NCBI GenBank assembly: GCA_945827565.1
Contig: CALZNR010000107.1
Coordinates: 1-5,754, forward strand
DNA: 5,754 nucleotides
Direction: 5' to 3'
From: an uncultured Prevotella sp.
GTDB taxonomy: Bacteria > Bacteroidota > Bacteroidia > Bacteroidales > Bacteroidaceae
In this document: piece by piece, positions 1-4,907 of the stretch
Numbering within the stretch: the stretch's first letter is position 1
Layout: each line of letters opens with the position of its first letter
Notes under the pieces: model-generated
Seen by the model: the letters and a program-made list of their open reading frames with translations, nothing else
The model's database searches: none
Told to the model about the DNA's origin: nothing
Program-made: the position numbers and the translations under genes

Positions 1-993
1 TATTTCCACACGGTGACGATGGGACTGGCCATGATTTTCGTGGTGCTCTTCCACATGCGTGGCAGGCAAGATGGCAGTTTGGCGTATGCTATGGTGTGCT
101 GCGGCAATATAGGAGTGGATATGTTCCTTTTCCTCAGTGGGATAGGTCTTTGGTTCTCTTTCTCTAAAAACAGCAGCATCCGTCATTTCTTTGTGCGTCG
201 CTATGTGCGCATCTACCCCACGTGGCTTGTGGTGGCAAGTGCTTTCTATATCACCGATTATGTGAGTGGGGGCAGGGAGAGCGCCAATCTGTGGCAGTTG
301 TTGCTCAATATCAGCATCAACTGGTGCTTCTGGCAGCGCGATGCCTGGCAGTTTTGGTTTATCCCTGCTGTGATGATGCTCTACACGGTGGCACCGTTCT
401 ATATGAAACTCATCCAGCAGAGCAGGCAGTGGCAGTGGCTGCCGGTGGTTGCCATGCTGTTCTGTGTCATGGTGCAGTATGTGGCTCCTCTGCATCAGGC
501 AGTGGGGCATATCGAGATATTTTGGAGCAGGGTGCCCATCTTCCTGATAGGTATCAATGCCGGACAGTGGGTGATGCAGAAACGGCAGGAAGAGGGGAGC
601 CTGCTGTGGTTGCTGCTGCTCATTGTACTTCTTGCTGCCAGTGTCTGCATCAATTTCGAGAGTGGCTTGCGTGGCAGGTTCCCACTCTTTTTAGAGCGCA
701 TGATATATATCCCGCTGAGTGTGTGCCTCTTGTTGCTGGCAGGTCGCTGCATGTCATTACTGCCCCGCTTGGCTGCTCGTGTCCTGGCCTTTGTGGGTGG
801 CGTGAGTTTGGAGATTTACCTCATCCACATCCATTACGTCGATGTGTATGTACGCACTTGGAATCTTGGCTTCTGGCTTCGTTCGCTGTGTGTGCTTTTC
901 CTCTCCACAGCATTGGCTTGGCTGCTGCATCAACTCATGGATTTCAAGGCGCCCCATTATCGGTGGTGCCGAAGAAAAAGGGGAGAAGGGTAG
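1..993 (+). CDS. Acyltransferase family 3 membrane O-acyltransferase (5' partial)
   Basis: The reading frame is open from base 1 to the TAG at 991-993, so the true start lies upstream; 330 residues are visible and probably only 10-25 are missing. The protein is a polytopic membrane enzyme with roughly ten hydrophobic segments. Family hallmarks, numbered from the first visible codon, are a TM1 histidine in VVLFHMRG (His18), GVDMFLFLSG (38-47), the RxxR element RYVR (67-70) followed by IYP, the SRVPIFLIG segment (176-184), and LEIYLIH (270-276). In characterised family members (OafA-like) the TM1 His and RxxR are needed for activity, and the enzyme moves acetyl or other acyl groups onto extracytoplasmic sugars. 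Context suggests it decorates the glycan made by the neighbouring glycosyltransferases. The C-terminus is short and basic (RRKRGEG), with no SGNH domain. The acyl group and acceptor cannot be read from sequence. Confidence 0.9.
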   Translation, partial: YFHTVTMGLAMIFVVLFHMRGRQDGSLAYAMVCCGNIGVDMFLFLSGIGLWFSFSKNSSIRHFFVRRYVRIYPTWLVVASAFYITDYVSGGRESANLWQLLLNISINWCFWQRDAWQFWFIPAVMMLYTVAPFYMKLIQQSRQWQWLPVVAMLFCVMVQYVAPLHQAVGHIEIFWSRVPIFLIGINAGQWVMQKRQEEGSLLWLLLLIVLLAASVCINFESGLRGRFPLFLERMIYIPLSVCLLLLAGRCMSLLPRLAARVLAFVGGVSLEIYLIHIHYVDVYVRTWNLGFWLRSLCVLFLSTALAWLLHQLMDFKAPHYRWCRRKRGEG

Positions 994-1050
994 TGCATCC
1001 TGCCTTACACCGTTCCCCACACCGTATTGTTACAATCTATCTACATCAAT

Positions 1051-1971
1051 ATGCTTCATTTCACACCTGTAGTAAAACTCATACGCCCCAAGCAGTGGAT
1101 AAAGAATGTGTTTGTGCTGTTGCCCGTGTTCTTCGGAGGCATGGCCAACCATCCTGCATCGCTCTCCTGCGCCCTGTTGGTTTTTGTCATTTTCTCGCTG
1201 GTGGCTTCCGCCATATACTGTCTCAACGACATCTTCGACATGGACTACGACCGTAGTCACCCCGTCAAGTGCCACCGTCCGCTGGCATCGGGTGCCATCC
1301 ATGTGTCGCAGGCATTGATGATTGTGGCACTGTTCACCGTGTCTGCACTGTTGCTGCTGTTGCTCTTGCCCGTTCACAGAGAGCAGGTGGCACTGGCAGT
1401 GGGTTGCTATTATGTGCTCAATGTGGCATATTGTCTGCGGTTGAAAGACTATGCAGTGATTGATGTCTGCATCATTGCCGTGGGCTTTGTGCTGCGCATC
1501 CTGGCAGGTGGTGTGGCTTCGGGTGTGATGGTGAGCCGATGGCTGGTGCTGATGACTTTCCTGCTCACCCTGTTTCTCTCTTTTGCCAAGCGCAGAGACG
1601 ATGTGCTTAGAATGAACGAGACAGGCAGGGCACCCCGCAAGAACACTGTGCGCTATAACCTTACGTTCATCAATCAGGCCATCACCATCACGGCATCGGT
1701 CACCTTGGTTTGCTATATCATGTACACGGTAAGTCAGGAGGTGATGAGGGCACTTGGCACGGAGTATCTTTATCTCACCACCATTTTCGTGGTGCTTGGC
1801 TTGCTCAGGTATATACAGATTGCGGTGGTTGACGAGAAGAGTGGCGATCCCACCAAGGTGATATGGTCAGACCGTTTCACCCAACTTGTCGTAGTGGGGT
1901 GGGGGCTCACGTTCTTGCTGCTCATCTATTTCAAGGATAACTCCCTCTCGTCGCTGTTTTCGCTGTTTTGA
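1051..1971 (+). CDS. UbiA-family polyprenyl-phosphate phosphoribosyltransferase (DPPR synthase type)
   Basis: A 306-residue UbiA-superfamily integral membrane protein. The first Asp-rich motif is N59-D60-xx-D63-xxx-D67, followed directly by RSHPVKCHRPLASG (68-81), the form typical of decaprenyl-phosphate 5-phosphoribosyltransferase (Rv3806c/UbiA type) rather than of quinone or haem prenyltransferases. Further matches are the Y127-to-K132 element and D138 leading into GFVLRILAG (145-153), FAKRRDD (178-184), and GDPTKVIWSDR (265-275). The family transfers phosphoribose from PRPP to a polyprenyl phosphate at the cytoplasmic membrane face, the first committed step to lipid-linked ribofuranose or arabinofuranose. 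I chose the ATG at 1051; a TTG at 1027 would add eight residues but is less likely. The gene lies 57 bases after the acyltransferase and 32 before the HAD gene. Family assignment is strong; the exact lipid and final sugar are inference. Confidence 0.88.
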   Translation: MLHFTPVVKLIRPKQWIKNVFVLLPVFFGGMANHPASLSCALLVFVIFSLVASAIYCLNDIFDMDYDRSHPVKCHRPLASGAIHVSQALMIVALFTVSALLLLLLLPVHREQVALAVGCYYVLNVAYCLRLKDYAVIDVCIIAVGFVLRILAGGVASGVMVSRWLVLMTFLLTLFLSFAKRRDDVLRMNETGRAPRKNTVRYNLTFINQAITITASVTLVCYIMYTVSQEVMRALGTEYLYLTTIFVVLGLLRYIQIAVVDEKSGDPTKVIWSDRFTQLVVVGWGLTFLLLIYFKDNSLSSLFSLF

Positions 1972-1988
1972 GGAGGGAGGTTGAACAT

Positions 1989-2001
1989 CATTGAAACAAT
2001 G
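1989..2001 (+). other. Small inverted repeat just upstream of the HAD gene start
   Basis: CATTG-AAA-CAATG is a perfect 5-bp inverted repeat with a three-base loop, ending two bases before the ATG at 2004. As RNA it could form a weak hairpin at the translation start. It is short enough to be chance. The purine-rich run AGGAGGGAGG (1971-1980) upstream resembles a Shine-Dalgarno site but sits more than 20 bases from the start, too far to act normally. Confidence 0.25.
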
Positions 2002-2003
2002 CA

Positions 2004-2651
2004 ATGGAGAGAGAAAAGATATACGTTTTCGATTTCGATGGTACGCTGACCCATAGTGACACCCTCTTGCTGTTCATCCGCTATGTGGCGGGCACTCCTG
2101 CCTTTTTGTGGGGCTTCGTGCTTCATGCTCCGTATCTGCTGCTCATGCTGCTGAGGCTCTATCCCAACTGGAAAGCCAAGCAGCGTGTGTTTTCCCACTT
2201 CTTTAGGGGGATGCCTGAGGCAGATTTCGATGACCGCTGTCGCAGGTTTGCTCACACTCATCCCCATCTGTTGCGACAGGCGGGGCTGGAATATATCCGG
2301 CAGGTACGTGAGCAGGGCCATCGGGTAGTGGTGGTAAGTGCCAGTGTGGATAGATGGATAGAGCCGTTTTTCGATTTTCTGCCACAGTCAGAAGTGCGTG
2401 GGGATGAAAAGTCAGCGGAGGTAAAGGTCATAGGCACCGAGATAGAGGTGAAAAGCGGCATCCTCACTGGCCGTTTTCTTACCCCCAACTGCTATGGTGC
2501 AGAGAAGGTGAGACGACTGCGGGAGGCTGTGCCCGATGTGGATGGCTGTGATGTGGTGGCGTTTGGCGACAGCAGGGGCGACCGTGAGTTGCTTGCCATG
2601 GCAGTGGAGTCGCACTACAAGCCTTTCAGAGAAAAGGGTGCGCCTCATTGA
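2004..2651 (+). CDS. HAD-superfamily subfamily IB phosphatase
   Basis: A 215-residue soluble phosphatase of the SerB/CicA-like HAD IB group. Motif I is DFDGT with nucleophile Asp10 and acid/base Asp12; motif II is VVVVSAS (108-114, Ser112); motif III is Lys168; motif IV is FGDSRGD (187-193) with metal-binding Asp189 and Asp193. The helical cap lies between motifs I and II. The start is well fixed: an in-frame TGA at 1992-1994 leaves ATG 2004 as the first usable codon. HAD domains of this kind occur fused to UbiA prenyltransferases in other bacteria, so placement 32 bases after the DPPR-synthase-like gene suggests that it removes the 5-phosphate from polyprenyl-phosphoryl phosphoribose. That substrate is inferred from context; mycobacteria are thought to use an unrelated PAP2-type protein (Rv3807c) for this step. 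A general phosphoserine-phosphatase-like role cannot be excluded. Confidence 0.9.
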   Translation: MEREKIYVFDFDGTLTHSDTLLLFIRYVAGTPAFLWGFVLHAPYLLLMLLRLYPNWKAKQRVFSHFFRGMPEADFDDRCRRFAHTHPHLLRQAGLEYIRQVREQGHRVVVVSASVDRWIEPFFDFLPQSEVRGDEKSAEVKVIGTEIEVKSGILTGRFLTPNCYGAEKVRRLREAVPDVDGCDVVAFGDSRGDRELLAMAVESHYKPFREKGAPH

Positions 2652-2696
2652 GGTGGCGGTCTTGCCAATAGAAACAATTACAACAGAAGAACAGTC

Positions 2697-3824
2697 ATGG
2701 AGAAGAAAAAGAGAGTAAGGTGGTTCCATTTGATAAGCCACTTTGATTTGGGTGGGGCAGAGCAGGTGGCAATGAATATCGCTGCTTCGCAGAATCCTGC
2801 CATAGAGTATCATATGGTGGAGATGATGCGAGGCCGTTCTGTCTATACCCGAAAGATGTTGGAAGAGATGCGGCAGAAGGGCATCATCTACCATAGGGGA
2901 TGGATGCCCGATGTGCGTTTCCATTTCTTGTTTGAGCGTGTTGCTGCGCTACTCTTCCCGCTGTGGTTTATCTTCCTCTTTTTGAAGTGGCGCCCCCAGA
3001 TTCTCCATTCCCACACAGAGGGTCCCGATCTCTGCTTGCTTGCCTTTGCCAAGCTCTTCCCCGGCTTGATAAAGCAGTGCCGAATTGTGCGCACCATACA
3101 CAACACACGTCTGTGGACAGGGCAGCAGCGTTTGGGACGTATTGCAGAGCGGTGGTTCCTGAAGATGGGTGCCAACGTGGCTATTTCACAGGCTGTGCAG
3201 CAACACTATCAGCAGTGTTATGGCGAGTGCCCGTGTATCATTTACAACGGTGTGCCACAAGTGATGCAGCAGCCCTATCCACAACTGCATCCGGGCAAGG
3301 TCAATGTGCTCTTTGCCGGGCGACTGGAACCGCAGAAAGGTATAGCCACGCTGATACGTATCATAGAGGAACTTGCCAGCGATGCACGCTATCATTTCCA
3401 TGTCATGGGCGATGGCTCGTTGCGCTCTGAGGTGCAGCAGCATCTCTCCTCACTGCCCAATGTAACTGTTGTGCCGCCCCTGCATGGTCTCTCCTCCTTC
3501 CTCTCCTCGTTCGACTATATGCTGATGCCTTCAGAGTTCGAGGGGTTGAGCATCGTGTCGATAGAGGCATCCATGGCGTCGCTGCCCAATATCATCAACG
3601 ATGCACCGGGATTGGGAGAAACGATGCCCCCCGATTGGCCTCTCAAAGTGCAGCGGAATGAGTTGGATGCCTATCTCCGTTTGTTCCGTGAGGTGATTCC
3701 TGCTGCCAACAGGTCTTCTCTGCAGCAGCAGTGCAAGCAATATGCTGTGGCAAATTTTGGAGTGGAAAGTATGCAGCAGCGCTACGAGGCACGGTTCACA
3801 GTCCCCTTTGAATCCTGTTCTTGA
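2697..3824 (+). CDS. Glycosyltransferase family 4 (GT-B fold)
   Basis: A 375-residue GT-B glycosyltransferase of normal family length. The N-terminal acceptor domain has the DLGGAEQVA element (17-25), typical of GT4 enzymes acting on surface polysaccharides. The donor domain begins near KVNVLFAGRLEPQKG (201-215), with donor-phosphate-binding Arg209 and Lys214, then HVMGDGSL (235-242) and the EX7E motif E282-GLSIVSI-E290. There is no signal peptide; a hydrophobic stretch at about 84-97 is probably a membrane-association surface. Such enzymes use nucleotide sugars and retain anomeric configuration at the cytoplasmic membrane face, so it probably does not use the lipid-linked pentose directly. 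It is the last gene of the plus-strand operon, 45 bases after the HAD gene and in the same reading frame. There is no clear Shine-Dalgarno, and the leader is A-rich, as is usual in Bacteroidota. Donor and acceptor are unknown. Confidence 0.94.
   Translation: MEKKKRVRWFHLISHFDLGGAEQVAMNIAASQNPAIEYHMVEMMRGRSVYTRKMLEEMRQKGIIYHRGWMPDVRFHFLFERVAALLFPLWFIFLFLKWRPQILHSHTEGPDLCLLAFAKLFPGLIKQCRIVRTIHNTRLWTGQQRLGRIAERWFLKMGANVAISQAVQQHYQQCYGECPCIIYNGVPQVMQQPYPQLHPGKVNVLFAGRLEPQKGIATLIRIIEELASDARYHFHVMGDGSLRSEVQQHLSSLPNVTVVPPLHGLSSFLSSFDYMLMPSEFEGLSIVSIEASMASLPNIINDAPGLGETMPPDWPLKVQRNELDAYLRLFREVIPAANRSSLQQQCKQYAVANFGVESMQQRYEARFTVPFESCS
3796..3824. other. Convergent 3' coding overlap of two glycosyltransferase genes
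   Basis: The last 29 bases of the plus-strand GT4 gene (stop TGA 3822-3824) are also the last 29 bases of the minus-strand GT-A gene (stop complementary to 3796-3798). No intrinsic terminator hairpin with a T-run was seen on either strand nearby, so the two transcripts probably overlap at their 3' ends. Confidence 0.85.
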
Positions 3825-4800
3825 TGGCTTTCAGTATGGCTTTCCATTTGCCGCCACGTAGGTGATACCACAGCTCTTCTATCGAATATCCCATCTTGAT
3901 CCATGGATGATTCCATGCCATCAGGCGGTAGAGCCGTTGCAGATAAGCCACATTCTCTATCACATGTTTGGGATGCTGTAGTGGCATCGCCGTTTCATAG
4001 CGTTTCAGGGTAAACTGTTTTCTCATGCGCTTGGGCATGGTGTCTAAACCCGAGGCTTGAAAATGGGTAGAGTCTGCCATCAGTCCAATGTTGTTAATCA
4101 TGTTCTTGGTGGGCAGGATAGAAAGGCGCGATGTGAGCAGCAGGTCCATCTGGGCAATGCTCTCGTAGAAGGCTCTGCCTGTGGCGCGGTGCTCATAAAA
4201 CCTTGGAATCATGTTTTTGCGCAGTCCCTTTTGCTTCACCACATCACGCATCATCGCCATGCTCCGCTCGTCGCTCAGTGCCGTGTATTGCCCGTCCCAG
4301 CGGTCAATGACCCTTCGCCAGCTTGCCCATCCCCAGATGTTGAGTGCCGAGGTGAAAAAGTAGTCGCCGTCGGCATCGGGAGTTATCTCATCGATGTTAT
4401 AACCCGAAATCAGTGAGATGCGCTCATCGTGCTCATAGCGGTCGAGCAACTCCTTGCAGAAGGGGAAAAACGACTGCGAAGGCACGTCATCATCCTCAAA
4501 CACGATACATTTGTCTGTGATGGAGAATGCCCATTTCTGAGATACATACTCTGCTGGGTCACACCCCAGGTTCTGGGTTTGGTAGTTGCGGTGCACCTCA
4601 CATTCCCAGTCAATCTGTTCCACCACTCTGCGACAGGCTTCAATGCCTGCCACATCCCTCTCTCCTCTGGCTCCGTCTTGAAACAGGAAGAGACGTGCCG
4701 GTCGTGCCTTGCGCACTTCTTCAAAAACCCTTGCCAAGGGTTCCGGTCGGTTGAAAAAAAGGATGAGAACAGAAACGTCTATGAGTGAGGGTGCTTTCAT
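3796..4800 (-). CDS. GT-A type glycosyltransferase, 'hemolysin activation protein'-like
   Basis: A 334-residue protein whose N-terminus has a GT-A nucleotide-binding fold: VSVLILFFNRPE (9-20), FQDGAR (40-45), NLGC (77-80), and the metal-binding DXD-type acidic cluster EDDD (102-105). Downstream are GWASWRRVIDRWD (157-169) and NNIGLMADSTHF (236-247), matching the conserved NNIG...TH segment of a Bacteroidota family variously annotated as glycosyltransferase family 2, GNT-I-like sugar transferase, or 'hemolysin activation protein'. There is no convincing membrane span. The C-terminus (about 285-334) is basic and aromatic, suiting membrane association. It probably adds a nucleotide-sugar-derived residue to the surface glycan. 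It is transcribed opposite to the operon, from a well-formed promoter just upstream, and its stop lies inside the GT4 gene. The start is the ATG complementary to 4798-4800. The glycosyltransferase call is firm; the sugar is unknown. Confidence 0.87.
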   Translation of the reverse strand: MKAPSLIDVSVLILFFNRPEPLARVFEEVRKARPARLFLFQDGARGERDVAGIEACRRVVEQIDWECEVHRNYQTQNLGCDPAEYVSQKWAFSITDKCIVFEDDDVPSQSFFPFCKELLDRYEHDERISLISGYNIDEITPDADGDYFFTSALNIWGWASWRRVIDRWDGQYTALSDERSMAMMRDVVKQKGLRKNMIPRFYEHRATGRAFYESIAQMDLLLTSRLSILPTKNMINNIGLMADSTHFQASGLDTMPKRMRKQFTLKRYETAMPLQHPKHVIENVAYLQRLYRLMAWNHPWIKMGYSIEELWYHLRGGKWKAILKAIKNRIQRGL

Positions 4801-4806
4801 AACTGC

Positions 4807-4819
4807 GTGATTTTCTCAC
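4807..4819. promoter_or_regulatory. Short inverted repeat between promoter and minus-strand gene start
   Basis: GTGA-TTTTC-TCAC forms four-base inverted arms around a five-base centre. It touches the -7 element of the minus-strand promoter and covers the expected transcription start, where an operator would lie. The arms are short, so chance is a real alternative. Confidence 0.25.
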
Positions 4820-4850
4820 AAAAATACCACAAAAGTATCAGAAAGACAAA
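4819..4850 (-). promoter_or_regulatory. Bacteroidota-type promoter for the minus-strand glycosyltransferase
   Basis: Read on the minus strand, TTTG (complement of 4847-4850) is followed after 20 bases by TATTTTTG (complement of 4819-4826). This matches the Bacteroidota housekeeping sigma consensus TTTG-N19-21-TAnnTTTG at both elements. Transcription would start near 4813, giving a very short leader of about 12 bases before the ATG at 4800. A second -7-like match, TACTTTTG (complement of 4830-4837), lacks a TTTG at the right distance. Confidence 0.7.
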
Positions 4851-4860
4851 AAATATCCTG

Positions 4861-4868
4861 TAATTTTG
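4861..4868 (+). promoter_or_regulatory. -7 promoter element for the plus-strand membrane protein gene
   Basis: TAATTTTG matches the Bacteroidota TAnnTTTG -7 element exactly and lies 39 bases before the first ATG of the membrane-protein gene. No TTTG or TTG is seen at the expected -33 position (about 4837-4841), so this promoter may be weak or activator-dependent. Confidence 0.55.
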
Positions 4869-4907
4869 CATTGCCTATGCAGAAGCAGGGAGGCAATCAA
4901 TAAATCT

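Noticed and set aside
1027..1050. TTG start for the UbiA gene
   Set aside because: It would add only eight residues with no conserved content. The ATG at 1051 gives the usual short N-terminus before the RPKQWIKN element.
994..1050. Possible internal promoter in the gap before the UbiA gene
   Set aside because: No TAnnTTTG element is present, and the TATTGTTAC sequence does not match the consensus.
222..1256. Long plus-strand open frame (344 codons) spanning the acyltransferase, the gap and the start of the UbiA gene
   Set aside because: Its translation is rich in Cys, His and Ala with no family motifs and lies out of frame over two genes with clear motifs. It is a composition-driven shadow.
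1926..2321. Minus-strand open frame across the UbiA/HAD junction
   Set aside because: It is antisense to two well-supported genes, with no motif and no promoter pattern.
3410..3790. CAG/CTG triplet runs in the GT4 gene
   Set aside because: They are short runs encoding ordinary glutamines in helices, too brief for a microsatellite call.
3824..3844. Tandem ATGGCTTTC copies (3824-3832 and 3836-3844) as a possible regulatory repeat or terminator
   Set aside because: They fall in the coding region of the minus-strand gene and reflect a KAILKAI peptide repeat. They form no strong hairpin and have no T-run.
4057..4788. Two plus-strand open frames (119 codons each) over the minus-strand glycosyltransferase
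   Set aside because: They are shadows of a gene with intact GT-A motifs; no family resemblance is seen in either translation.
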